NCBI GenBank assembly: GCA_009192285.1
Contig: WBVU01000015.1
Location: 682,001 to 746,000 of the forward strand
Direction: 5' to 3'
DNA from: Morchella semilibera
Lineage: Eukaryota > Ascomycota > Pezizomycetes > Pezizales > Morchellaceae
Length of the DNA: 64,000 nt
Made by a program: the position numbers and the translations under genes. Of this stretch, positions 1 through 11,499 are shown piece after piece. Numbering within the stretch: the stretch's first letter is position 1; every line of letters begins with the position of its first letter. The notes under the pieces were generated by a model. That model was not told where the DNA came from and made no database searches. It worked only from the letters and a program-made list of their open reading frames with translations.

Positions 1-1016
1 CTCCTCCCTGGCATTGCTCTTGAGTTTGTTGCATTCAATGACTGGCAACGACCCCGTTGACGGTGCATATACGGTTTGCCGGCCCGATTCTTTTGTCAAA
101 GTGGCTCCATAGAGCTCTATACTCCCAAAGACGACCTCGAGGATGTACTCGCCAAGTATGGCGAGCGTTTCGCCGGAAATGAGGCGGAAGGTACTAGTAA
201 GCCCATCCTGCGACTGAACGTAATTGCCGTCGTTGGGGACAAAGGTCGAGATCTGTACCGGTTCTTCATTCGCCGCCCTACACCCCACCAATTGTGAGCA
301 TTTCGCCGCTCCCTCCCCCCAACTATCTCCTCTCTTGCACGGAAGAGAAAAAAACCACTAACCTATCATCCACCTCCGACATAACCTCAACATCGTCCTC
401 AAACCCCCGAGCCCCCTCCGTCAGCTCACCCGCATCAGCCATCTCCTCATCCACCTCGTCAGCGCCCTTACGCCCGACCCGTATCCGCGCCAGCGCAGAA
501 TCGTCAAGACTAGTATTCCCGTACTCCTGGACGGCAGCGGCAGCCCGAGCCCGTGTCTGCGCCCGCACCTGCGCCCCAAGCTTCTCCTCAATCTCACGCC
601 TTTTCGCCGCAATATCCTCTCCTGCATCTCTGGCCTCCTCCTCCACCACAACAGTCGCTACTTCGGGCACCTTCACCACGACCGTCTCTAGCACTTCTGG
701 TTCTTGCTCTGGGGCAGCGGGTGCCGCCGCCGCTGCCTTCCTCTTCTTTGGCTTCTTGGTGGTCTTTTCTGCTGCTGCTGCTGCTGCTGCCGGCGGTGCT
801 GGTTCTGCTTCTGCTTCTGGTACGGGCACTGTTACTTGCGACCGCAGCCGGCGCGCTGCAAGTGCACTGATGGGTGCTGCTGCTGCTGCTTACTATTATT
901 ATTGTTTCCACATTCACTCACTCACTCGTTTCTGCCTGCCTGTCTGTTTCTAGTGAGGGGGAGGGAGGGGGCGAATTGGCGGTACCTTTTACTGCGTCTA
1001 TGCTGCGTTTTGGCAT
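1..1016 (-). CDS. GRC3: Polynucleotide 5'-hydroxyl-kinase Grc3 (N-terminal part, runs off the left edge)
   Basis: Proposed exons on the minus strand are 1016-986, 888-363 and 277 to beyond base 1. Exon 1 is only 31 nt (MPKRSIDAVK) and joins in phase to AAAAAPISALAARR, the short motif found at the start of fungal Grc3 proteins. An Ala/Lys/Glu-rich low-complexity segment follows. Exon 3 holds the recognisable N-terminal beta domain, including GSIELYGATL and the family hallmark YAPSTGSLPVIEC. Grc3 phosphorylates 5'-OH ends of RNA and works with Las1 in ITS2 removal during rRNA processing in the nucleolus. Its P-loop kinase domain would lie beyond the window. There is no in-frame ATG in exon 2 after the stop at 892, so an upstream exon is required; the choice of 1016 rests on splice phase and motif and is an inference. 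The family call itself is firm. Confidence 0.85.
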
Positions 1017-1959
1017 TTTTTGGTGGTGGTGATGGTGAGTGGTGGAGGTGGAGGCTCTGGGAGGGAACTTTTTTTTTTTGCAGAAGAGAAGAGATGAACG
1101 ATAATGCAGGAACCGGGATGGAGTTGTGGATCTGATAAGATTAGATTAGATTGTGATGTGATGATGGATGACTAAGCTGATTTGGTTTACAGACTTGCTT
1201 TGAGCGACCGTCTGATCAAATCTTTACGGGCAACAGCATCACATACCTAAATGTCCGTCCTTCTTTGCTAAGTGTAGCCCATGCGCGCGGTGATGGCTAA
1301 GGCTTGAGCGCTGACTTTGTTTTGGATTTTCTTCAGCACGGTCCACGTACTGCTCAGTACAGGCATCTGTGTGTTATCTTATCGGATCTTAGTTGATGGC
1401 ACTCTACGGGTGGTAGATTAGATCTGCGCAAAGATCTAATCAATAGGGAAATCCGCATTCGATCCTATTAAAAATGTCTCACCTACACTTAGTAGTTCAC
1501 TACACGGCCAGAGGAGCCCGGACTTTTTTTTTTTCACACAATCCTCACTCACTAAATCATGGAGGAATGAGAGCAATTCACGTATAGCCTAGGAGAAATC
1601 TTTTTTGGAAAAATGATTTTTAAATTATTGATATGGTGCGCGCGCACGCGCACCATCCTCCCCCATCTTCTCCACAGCGACAAAGAAAGGGAAAAAGAAA
1701 AAGAAAAAGAAATTGAAGAAGAAAAGAAAAAGGGGAAAAGAAAGAGAAATAAGCACAACGCAAATACCCTCTATGCAAAGCACCTGAGCGGTTACTCCAA
1801 CCTTTCCTCCACATTTCCGTGTAGGAAAGGCGGGGAGGCAGGAAGAATGCCTGCGATGGGCGTTGGCTACTGAAGACCGGTCCATTTCTAAGATACTCAC
1901 AGGAAGTCAGCAAAAATATGACGCTAACATCATTAAAAGAGTGGCAGGGTATTTACATA

Positions 1960-3370
1960 CTTAGGGTCTCTTGCACGTTTGGATGGATGAGCTGGTGAGC
2001 TTTTAAGCCCCACCCCCCATATGTAAAGGATTGTAGGGCGTTCGTTGCTCCTGCGAGTCATAGCATTAGCTTCCATACGAGCACATAATTGTATCAAAAA
2101 GATCACTTTGCAAGAAGAGGAAAAAGAAAAATACATACCTCCAAGAGGCGTACCCGGCGAGAAAAGATCAAGCAGTGCTGCTTATAAGATCTCCAGCAGA
2201 GGGAGGATCAAGCAGCACTGCTTGCGGGACCAAATAAGCCAAATGTGGCTTGTTTATGTCCCCACAGATGGGGATTAAGAATAACCTGGGTTATATAGAC
2301 TGAGTTAGTATTCAGGGAGAAACAGGCAGTCTAGCCTTTAGAACTTAGAAGAGGAGGGAGAGAAGACTAACCTTTGGAACGAGGGCAGATAAGACCAACT
2401 CATTACAGCTTTTGAGACAATCCTATCTCTCTTATATGAGGACAGAAAACCAGTGAGGTGGGAGGGATGGGTCAAACACCGCAACTGGTAAGACAACCCT
2501 GTCTCTCTCATAAGGATGAGTGAGGAAGAGGGGAGAGGGCAGACAGGCAGGATTCAGGCTCTCCCTAGAGCCCTCCGAGCCCAGGGAGAGAGTGGCGAAC
2601 CACTCTGATTCCCCCGAGAAACAATGTGGGGCAAGTTAATACCCCAGACAACTCCTGTCTCTCTTAGTTTTGGTGCGGGAAAAAGCGGGAAAAAGCCCTG
2701 TCAAGGCTTTGAGACAACTCAGATCTCTCTTATTGTGGTTGGGGCGGGAGGGAGGAGGATACCGCCTCCGGGAGACGACCAGAGAATACCCGGCAGAGCA
2801 GAGAAGAACAGCCAGAGGCGGCCGATAAATGGCGGTACCAGGACCTAAACCCCCATCAGACCTGGGAATTGCTCAGGGATGCAGGAAACTAGAACGATAT
2901 ATTATTAGCATGTGGTTCTTGCTAAATTTCAGACGAAGAAAAAAAATATAGGGTGGAATACTTACATTCCAGGATAAATTTTAACAAAAGGCCCCTATGC
3001 TAAGCCCATTGGCTTGAAAGAACCACAGCGAGAGCTGGGTACGTCCAAGGAGAGGAGGGGACAGAGAGATGGGATGAGGTGGCCGATGAGGGAGGATTTA
3101 GGGGAAGGAGGGCAGACAGAGAGCATAGGGGGAAGGAGAAGAAGAGGCTATCGGCTGAGGGGGTGCCATGCACTCTCATCGACTGTCCCTGATGTCGGTT
3201 TGTTCGATGGTGTCTTGCAGGGAGTTTTTGTTGGGTGGGGTAGACCCTATCATTTCCATCAGGGGCCACCCCACCACAGGAGCAGACAGGAACTTGAGAG
3301 CCTCAGGGTAGATACCCATAGCTGTTAGTTCATCTCCTAGAGGAAAACCCCTTGCCATGGAGGGGGGGTT
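1960..3370. repeat. Degenerate repetitive block, possibly an old transposable-element remnant
   Basis: Two related segments around 2168-2190 and 2206-2225 share GATCAAGCAG followed by an inverted CTGCTT. Between about 2410 and 2740 a motif of the form GAGACAA..CT.TCTCTCTTA recurs four times at uneven spacing (near 2412, 2492, 2648 and 2711). On the minus strand, 3358-3176 reads a short open frame beginning MARGFPLGDEL that resembles no host gene known to me. Such reiterated leaders and short fragments are common in fossil retroelements. No terminal repeats or recognisable pol motifs were identified, so class, ends and age cannot be fixed. If it is an element, it is heavily decayed. Confidence 0.3.
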
Positions 3371-4079
3371 TTAAAAAAAAGAAAGGGCAAAAAAGGATAT
3401 AAATATAAGGAAAGAGAGAGAGAGGGAGGCAGGTCGTCTTGACGGCGTAGATGATAGGGCTTAGAAAGCTCCTCACCATTGCCGGGCCCTCCCTCCCCTT
3501 CTTGATGGTTTTTGGGAGTTCTCATGCAGTATATTGTGAGGCTTGAGAGGGGTTGACGAAAGAAAGAAAGAATGAAAGGAGAAGGAGGGGCAGAGAAGGT
3601 ATTTATGGGCTCGGGTCCGGATATATGGGCTCGGAAGTACGTACTCAGTACATGTAAGAACAAGTACGTAATTCCTACTCCCTGGGGCGGGGGGAGGACG
3701 TAATTGCTTTGGTCCTGTAAGCCTTTTGCCAGGCCGGGGAGCTTTGGGTTGGGGGATGGAGCGCTGGCCGGCGACTAGATAGATCTACCATGCACGGACG
3801 CACATATACTCTTACCCAATATCTATAGTTTAAACGCGGAGGGCGTGATTTATATATATATAACTACTTAAAAACAGAGGCGACTGAACCGGCGGTCCTC
3901 ATCGTCCTAGCTGTGAGTGGGAGGATTCTATTATTTTAGTTGTTAGTCCGATGATATAGTGCGCCCGCTATATCGACTACAAGCCCTTATAGACGGCCAC
4001 AACGGATCCCGCACGCACACCCCCAGCCAGCACAGATCAGCAAGCACAGAAAGCCCAGATAAATCTAGAAAGTGTTCTC

Positions 4080-4351
4080 GGCCGCCCCCCCCCCCCCCCC
4101 TCAAGAGGCCTCCCCTCCCCCCCTCCCCCCCCTTCTCCTCTACCCGCTACGCCCACATCATATCCAAGCACCAACGTACCCAAAATAGCCCCCACACCGC
4201 TCCCAAACACACAGAAAACACAACCCGCCGCAAAATCATTGGCCCCACACCAATCAATCATTGACTCTACCACCGGGACTGGTACACCCCAAGGAGATTC
4301 AAGACGACGGGCCAGGCCGTGCCAAGGCTTGAATCGGGCCGAGGGCTCCAC
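4080..4351 (-). CDS. Possible exon of an unrecognised small membrane protein
   Basis: The minus strand from about 4351 reads an open frame with SPWGVPVPVVESMIDW followed by CGANDFAAGCVFCVFG and a hydrophobic run continuing GVGAILGTLVLG, which looks like one membrane span. A good GTACGT donor follows GAILG, and a TTTCTAG acceptor near 4073 would continue in frame to a stop near 3955. The frame later runs into the C16 tract and low complexity. No family is recognised. It may be a real small gene with further upstream exons, or chance coding. Coordinates are tentative. Confidence 0.22.
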
Positions 4352-5546
4352 AGGTATCTTTTAGCGCTAGCGGGGTTCGGGTGGGCAGTTAATGACCCTA
4401 AAACAGCGGCGATGCATGTATTTTATCTAGTCCGGGGGAATCACACCCGTCATATATACGAAAACGGGTATGGTAGTATTGTACCGTTAGTGATCTCACC
4501 CCCACCCCCGTTTTGGTGCTGTAGCTCTGGCGGCCGCTAGATGTGGAGTCCCCGCCGTTACGCACTAACACTAACACCCGTGCTACAAGGCTACATGTAC
4601 ATGTACGCAATACACTCGCCATCCGCAGCCACAGCCAGGCCCGAAAACCCAACTACGTTGCACCGCGCCACGCCAAACAGCCCGGATGAAGCTCGAGGTA
4701 GTGGTTGGTAGCGGCGCTGCAAAAAAAAGGAGGGGGGAGTTAGTCCCCCAGGAGCGGGCGGGACTCCAACCCACCCCACCACCCCACCCCACCCCCCGGC
4801 AATGTGCACCCCATATCCACAACGCAATCTCTCAACGCATGACGGCAGTGACCTCTGTCCTCCAAAGAGGGTCTGGTCCCCGAGAGTCCCTATAGGTACC
4901 AGTTAAGCACTATTGGGTCCGCAAGACGCACATTTGCAATGCTTCTGCCAGCTAGTTGGCGAGGTCCTGCTCTTGTTCATCACACACGAGCAACCGTTTC
5001 GAGGGTGGGGGCACCGAGTGACGCCCCATGATGCAAAGGGTGCAAGACACACATGTATGTATACATATACGCAGCTGTTTTCTACGTTCTTTTTTTCGGC
5101 ATAGTATAGAGCCCCCCCTCACGCGGGGAGATGGCGCTTGAAAATGTAGATGTAGATATAGATAGATTTAGTGGTAGATAGATGGAGGGGTCTGCGGTAA
5201 TGTTACATGTAGAGAGTAGGGAGGGAAGAGATAGGATAGGATATAGTCACCGCAATAGGAAGACAGGAAAGCACCACTGCCATCATCACCATCACATAAA
5301 GTCACATCACATCACGATACGGCACGGTACGTTACAAGCCAGCAAGCACTATTGTATCACCTCACCACTCAACCGAAAGAAAAAGGAAAGAGACGGGGAA
5401 AAAAACGATCCTACTACAAAAAGCAAAAGTCCCACACCAAGCCCAAAACGCCACTTTAACCCCCCCATCAAATCAGCTATGAAAAAACAACAAAAGAAAA
5501 GAAGAAAAGGAAAAAAATACTACACCCGCTCCGCGACTTATCCCAG

Positions 5547-7644
5547 CTAGTTCTTCCTCAGATCTACGACATCAAAGCCCATCTCCCTGACCTCGCACAC
5601 ATGCCCTGGTCGCATGGCATCCGTGTACACTCTGCGCTCCTCGTGCGGATGGAACAGGCCCTTCTGGCGACAGTTCATGATCGTCTTGACCCCCGGCGGG
5701 TCCGTGAGCCTGAACACGCCCCAACTGCTCACTCATAGTTAGCGCAAACACAAGCAAGCAAAAGAGGCGGGAAAGGAAACGGGAATACTCACGAAGGCTC
5801 ATGCCTCGGCGCACACACAATGGCGATACTCTCCTTCAGCATCAGCTGGTACGAGCAATGCGTGTGCAGGTCGACGCTACTCATAAAGCACGTCTGAGTG
5901 GGGTGCGTATGTATCCACCCGAGGACCATGAGCTCCTCGCTATCGCAGTACTGGAAGAGCCCCTCCTCGTCCGTGGTCCCGCAAGTATCGCTCGTCGCCT
6001 CCTGCTCCGGGATCACCAGGCGGCTGATGAAAAGCGCGTTCTGGATCAGCGTGCCACACAGGATCCCGCACGTCTCAAGATTCTTGCGCGTGTTGGGCGC
6101 CGCGACAGCAAGGAACTCCCTGCGCAGGGCGGAGGGGAGAAAGATTGTACGCAGGGGCGTACCATTCTCGAGGGTGGCGGGGGTCGTGAATTGGAACTCT
6201 TTCTTAGGTGGGGGTTTAGTGGGGGGCGCGGGGAAACTATTGCGTGGGGAAGGGGCCGCGGGCGGCGGAGAGGGGCGGTGGGGGCGGGTTGGGGGTGCGG
6301 GGGGATGGAGAGGATGATCCATAGGGTAGGGTGGGGGTAGGGGCGGCGCCGGGATGGTGGGCATGGTGTAGTAGCTGGGTTTAGGGGGTGGTGGGGGAGT
6401 CGGGGTGGGGGTGACACTGCGGATGTCGACGCCGGGGATGAGGGAGGGGGGGAGGTCAATGGGGCGGACGGGAGAAGTGCGGCGCTTGGGGACGGTGGGG
6501 TAGCTGCCTTGCCAGCTGCCGACACGGCGCTCTCGCTCCTTATCTCTGTCTCTGTCCCTGTCCCTCTCGCGCTCGCCCCACCCACCGCCGTACCCCTGCG
6601 GGCGCATTTGTCGTTCCTTCAGCCCGCTCCCCGTATCCAGCCTCTCGATGCTCTGCGCCAACCCATACGCCTCGATCTCCATCTGCTGCTCCCTCCTCGC
6701 AATCTCCTCGTCCGTCTGCCTCCTACTATCGGTTGGTGATGTTGCGCCGGGCCCACTCATGTCGCCGTAGGCATACCCCGTGCCCACGTCACCGGCATAT
6801 CTCTCAAGCCCCTCGGGCATATACTGTCTACGCCAGGCCTCATCGATTACTGGAGTCACAACGCGGCGGATCTCGCGGCCGCGCGAGTCGACCGGGACGC
6901 TGCGCCCCTGCTCCGACGCACGGCGTGCGCGCTTCTCGTGCTCGCGGCGCTCAAACTCCTCGAGCGCTGTGGCGCCGGTGCCCTGCTGGTGGCGCGTGTG
7001 ACCGATGAAGTCGATGCTGGGGTGGTGCGATGACGAGGAGTGGGATGAGGAGGAAGCTCGGCGGGCGAGCGCCTTCTGGTAGGCGGCATGGCGGGCTTCG
7101 ACGCGCGGGCGGAGGTAATCGAGACGGCGGAAGGCTTCCCGGAGACTGGGAGCGATGCGGGCGATGAGGCGGGAGTTTTCGAGGTAGTGGTACTGAGGAT
7201 GCTTAGGAAGGTAGTTGACGAGTAGTCTGTATTTTACACAAAGGTCAGTGGTTCTGTGTTTGTGGTACAGTTACGGTTACTATTACGGTTACGGGGTGCA
7301 GATAACAGCGGGAGGGGGAAGGGGGGGGGACGGACTCGGCCATTCGGAGGAGGAGGAGGTAGGCACGTTGTTCGTTTCCTTCATCTTGGTAAATTACTGC
7401 CTGCTGTGTGTGAGCCCATGTCTTTTTTTCCTCTTCCTTTTCTCCTCCTGTCACTAGCAGCAGCACCACCACAGAGGTGTGGGGGGGGACAAACCTCTCT
7501 AAGAAGGGTGTCGGCGGTGCGGACCCAGTACCTCACCGGGATGAGGGGGTTATAGTCAAAGACCTCCGCCTTACGGGCAATCTCCTTTGCCGACAGAGGC
7601 GGAGAGTCGAGGTAGTGGGTACTTGTGTCCATTAGATAATCCAT
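5547..7644 (-). CDS. sst2: AMSH/Sst2-type JAMM deubiquitinase (K63-ubiquitin specific)
   Basis: Exons 7644-7495, 7400-7336, 7226-5793 and 5724-5547 give 608 residues. Residues 1-110 form a USP8-dimerisation/MIT-like helical domain (VRTADTLLREAVIYQDEGNE, LLLLRMAELLVNYLPKHPQY). A charged and Pro-rich linker follows (about 150-400). The C-terminal MPN+ domain has the JAMM zinc ligands GWIHTHPTQTCFMSSVD and its catalytic Glu in NLETCGILCG. The second zinc site is MNCRQKGLFHPHEE, diagnostic of AMSH rather than Rpn11 or Csn5. AMSH enzymes cut Lys63-linked ubiquitin chains at endosomes with ESCRT-0/III and control cargo sorting. The small 65 nt exon 2 is supported by exact phase and by family resemblance. 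The proline-rich linker may bind SH3 partners (inference). The gene is divergent from MTF1. Confidence 0.93.
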
Positions 7645-8885
7645 TGTGGTGGTGATGATGTTGCAGTTGTTGGTAGCTGTGTAGCTGTATTAGTTGTAGG
7701 GTTGCGTGTGGGGGGGGGGGGGGTGGGGAAGTAATAGCTGACCGGACGACAACAATGCTCTGGAGACTTCGAGGTGGGGTGGATAGGGAGAGAGGGGGAG
7801 AGGGGGAGAGGGGGAGAGGGAGAGGGGGGGGGGAGATGGAGAGAGTGTGTGAGGGGGGTGAGAGTGAGAGGGAGGATAATTAACCTACCGAGAGAGGGGG
7901 AGAGAGAGAGAGAACACTAGGAGTATGGGGGTATGAGTGATATGGTGTGTTTGTTTGCTCACTCGCAGAGTAACTGCCCAGCCAGGTGTCTGATGCCTGT
8001 CTGTATGTGTATAACGCTTGTATGTCTGTATTGTCTGTATGTCTGTATTTCTGTATGTCTGTATACTCTATATTTCCATGATGATGATGATGGTGGTGGT
8101 GATGATAAGGGAAGAAGAAGTTGGAGAGGAGGGGGGGGGAGAGGAGATGTCGTCTGTCTGCCTGTCTAGCTAAGTATGTTTACTGAAGTGTCTCTTCTTC
8201 TTCTTCCTCAGCTTCTCTTTGCAGGCACCCCGCGATGCCAAGATGTGCAGCTGCTGCGGGTGTTGCATGGAACGGAAGTGGCATGCGAATGTCTGTGTAT
8301 GTATATACATGCAGCTACTCTCACTATGGGTACTTTGAGTACTTTGAGTACTTTATTTGGTGACCCGGGTACTGCCTCAAGTTCTACCTGCTGTTGTTGT
8401 TGTCTGTCTGTGTATAAGCAAGTACATGTGGGTGGATGTTGTACCTTGGCTACCTGCCCGTTCCACTCTGCCCTGCTTGTTGTTGCTTGGGTAGATGTTG
8501 TACCCGGCCCCAGTACCCCACCCCACACTAGGCCGTTAACCGTACCACATACTACTCTTACCTGCAGTTGTCATGGTCATCAGATCACGTGAGGATAAGA
8601 AATGAAGCAACAAAAAAAAAAAAAAGGTTTATCGGCCTCCCAAAAAGAGAAACACCACCACCATCACAATCACCACCATCACCACCCCCACCACCACCAC
8701 CACCACCACCACCACCACAATCACCACCACAAATACTACTACTATTAATAATAATACTGGCATCACAATCATAAAATCTTACCTCACCTCTATCAATGCC
8801 CCATCATCCTTCGTCTTTACATGTCATATCCCCTTCATAATTAACTTCTACACTTCCATCATATTACATCTCTCCCTCAATCAAG
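7645..8885. other. Intergenic region between divergent AMSH and MTF1 genes, rich in microsatellites
   Basis: This shared upstream region of two divergent genes holds no gene. It contains a G14 run (7710-7723), GGGGGAGA-type purine repeats (7785-7835), TGTCTGTAT repeats (8018-8068), GAT/GGT trinucleotides (8080-8106), TACTTTGAG repeats (8330-8355), a long CAC/CACCAC tract (8656-8730) and an ACT/AAT tract (8731-8757). These could alter nucleosome occupancy at both promoters, but no defined factor site is claimed. Confidence 0.6.
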
Positions 8886-11163
8886 ATGCAGCAAATCACC
8901 GAGGCTGCCTCACGTGCGCTCACCCAGCAGCTCTCCACTCTCATCAAAAGACGCAAGATTACCAACATCATCTCCCCCACACTCTGCGGTATCTAATTAC
9001 CCCTCCCCACCCTCACCTCGCCCATCCTCGACGCTGACGGTTCCCCTCTTTCCTCTCCCTCTCCTTCCCCTCATATAGAAAAAGCAATCTCCCGTCTTGA
9101 TCTCAGCGCCTACAAGAACCCCATTCTCATAGACATGGCCCCCGGCATCTGCACATGGTCTGCGGCCATTCACGATGCCCTCAAACCTCGAGCTCATCTT
9201 CTCCTCGAGCCCGAATTAGCCTACAAGCCTTGGATTGAGGAGTTCCAGGCCACCCGTCGTAACACGTACTGGCTGCCAGAGGCCGGCGACCGCTGGGGAC
9301 TCTACCTCAACATGTTTGGGCAGAGTCAGCCACCGGTGCCGCGCTGGCCGGCAGACTATCCAAATATCACGCCGCGGACAGTTCCCCCCGACGAAGGCGT
9401 CAACACGGATATCATCTTCACGGGAAACATCTCGGAGAGCGACACGATGAACAATCGGTTCCTGGCGCAGCTGATCGCGACGATCCCCAGGGAGAGGTGG
9501 TTGATGACGTTTGGGAGGGTGAGGTTCCTCATGTGGATCACGGACGAGACAAAGATAAGGTATTTGCCTAGGACGGTGGCGGGGCGCTTTAGGGCCACAG
9601 TCATGGCTGAGGCCGTCTGTGATGTTACGGAGGTGGTCAGCTCGAATACGGTCTTCGTGGGGACGGGGTATCCGAAGGCTGCGGAGGTGTTCAAGATGGA
9701 CGAGGATGGGAAGATTGTGCTAAAGAGCGAGCAGGAAATGCTGGCGGAGAGGGAGGAACAGGCGGTAGGGCGGAAGCGCGGTCGCCCAAGGGGTTCCGGG
9801 AGGAAGCCCCCCACCACTACCACCACCACCACCACCACACCAAAGACCACCACACCAAAGACCACCCCACCAAAGACCACCCGAACCCCACCTCCATCCC
9901 AAACACGCACCCTCGAGACTCTCATCCCAGAGATAGTCGCCGCCGACGGCGGCCCCGTGCCCGCCATCCCCATCACAACCATAGTAGCCACCCTCTCCGC
10001 ACTCGTCGCAAAATACCCCAGCGTTGACCCTTCCATCCCACCCTTGACAATAGAACCCCCGTTCTTGGAGCTCCGCCAACTGGTACGAAAGCTCTTGATG
10101 CACCACGAAGTCAGTCCCTCCGAGTCCTCCGCTCTGTCAATCATCCAGGCAAAACTCAAGGAGCTCGAACGTACCCACCGCACTAGCCTCAAGCGCGTGG
10201 AAAGCCGCCTCAGTGAATTCCTCGCCGAACCCGTCAACGAGAGCGCCTGGTTCGAGGGCCTGGATCACCCAGCCTGGTACTACAAGCAAAACCTGCACGA
10301 TCTCGCCCTGCACATTCTGCGGAAGCGGAAGGGGGCGGCGGCCGCCCCGGCCCCCGAAGACGGCGTCATCGATGACCTTAATGCCCTCAAGGTAGGCAGG
10401 AGCCTGCGCCAGGTCAAGTTTAACGAGAGCCTGCTGGGACGGTTCGAGCGGGATGAGGAGGTGATGCCGCCGCCACCACCACCGCTGGAGGAGGGGACGG
10501 AAGAGGGGAACATGGAGAGGAAGAGAATCATTGACGGGTGGAACAAGAGCTGGGGGGAGCCCAAAAACCTTGCCGCGGCGCAGGACGATATTCGCGCCGA
10601 TGAGATTTATAGCTTTGAGCACAAGCTGCTAGAGTACTACCGCCGCGACTTTGAACCCATCACTGCGCAACCGACAGATTTCTACCCGGAGGTACGTTCC
10701 CCCTTTCCCCCTCCCCCTCCCCTCTTCTCCAAACCACTTCTAACCTAGACTTACAAACACATAGACTCCCCTCGCCCTCCTCGACTTCACCCCCAAGATC
10801 CTACACCCCTACCTGCGCAACAAGGACCTCTCCCAGCGAGACCAGACCTTTGAGACGTTCTTGTGGCTTCTCCGCACGCTGTTTTTACTGCGCGCACAGC
10901 CGATCTCATCGGCGCTGTCGACGCTCGCGCCGGGCGGCGAGCACATCCTCGACAACTTGGCCCCCGGCGTGCACATCGACCCGAATCAGCGACTGCGCAC
11001 GCTGACGGCCGACGACTTTGTCGAGATCACGAGGGCGTGGGAGACGTGGCCATTTAAGGCCGAGCTGGCGCATTTGGGGCTACCCCTGGACACTGAGCTT
11101 GGCGGTAAGGACGAGTCGTTGCGGGTTAGGACGACGTTGAAGTTTAAAGGGAAGGGAGGGTAG
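8886..11163 (+). CDS. MTF1: Mitochondrial transcription factor 1 (mtTFB / Mtf1-like, rRNA-dimethylase fold)
   Basis: Exons 8886-8988, 9079-10691 and 10765-11163 give 704 residues. The N-terminal third shows a degenerate SAM-methyltransferase motif I (NPILIDMAPGICTWSAAI) and the acidic-loop segment HLLLEPELAYKPW. The position where dimethylases carry N-(L/P)-P-(F/Y) reads IIFTGNISE, so catalysis is doubtful. Mtf1 proteins share this fold but act as the promoter-melting partner of the mitochondrial RNA polymerase Rpo41. Around residues 265-278 is KRGRPRGSGRKP, an AT-hook-like core, followed by a Thr/Pro/Lys-rich low-complexity stretch. The C-terminal part (LRNKDLSQRDQTFETFLWLL) is helical. It is about twice the length of yeast Mtf1 (341 residues), as is usual for filamentous fungi as far as I recall. 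The first residues (MQQITEAASRALTQQL) could form a targeting helix. Confidence 0.82.
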
Positions 11164-11499
11164 GCGTTGTGTGTCTATCTATGTTGTATGTTTTTTGTAT
11201 GTTTGTATAGTAGATTATTATAAGGTGATTCCATATGCGTGCATTCATCATCCATCGCTGCCAACCCAAAAAGCAAGCAAAAAGATCATTACCCGCCCGC
11301 CGAGTGAGAAACCGTGACGCTTGGCAAAAGGCGGGGCTGTCACTAGCGTCTCTCTGATGCCCCGCCAAAAGTCAACGACAAACGAAATTCCTCATCGTCT
11401 CTCGTCTCATCTCGAAAACCCTCAATCGTCAATTGAAGGCCCTCACCACCACTTGTTACTGCCACTACAATCAACTACTACTACTACAGAAACTGCACA
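11164..11499 (+). promoter_or_regulatory. Upstream region of ARG4 with a GC inverted repeat
   Basis: This 336 bp gap separates the MTF1 stop from the ARG4 start and should contain the ARG4 promoter. An inverted repeat GGCGGGGC (11330-11337) / GCCCCGCC (11359-11366) is visible, extended by CAAAA-type flanks. CGAGTGAG and CGTGACGC lie just upstream. I see no exact Gcn4/Cpc1 site (TGACTCA). The leader before the ATG is CT/CA-rich, as is common in highly expressed fungal genes. Confidence 0.4.

Larger units (their letters stand above)
1017..5546. other. Gene-poor 4.5 kb stretch between GRC3 and the AMSH gene
   Basis: No convincing gene is visible. The stretch holds purine/pyrimidine-rich low complexity (1680-1750, 3410-3430), a C16 run at 4085-4100, TACATGTA palindromes near 3649, 4594 and 5205, and the repeat-like block at about 1960-3370 listed separately. 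A possible small minus-strand exon lies at 4080-4351. The 3' ends of transcripts from the AMSH gene should fall just left of 5546. Confidence 0.6.

Noticed and set aside
294-953. Plus-strand Ser/Ala-rich open frame of 219 codons
   Set aside because: It is antisense to GRC3 exon 2, whose Ala/Lys/Glu-rich coding repeats create the long opposite frame.
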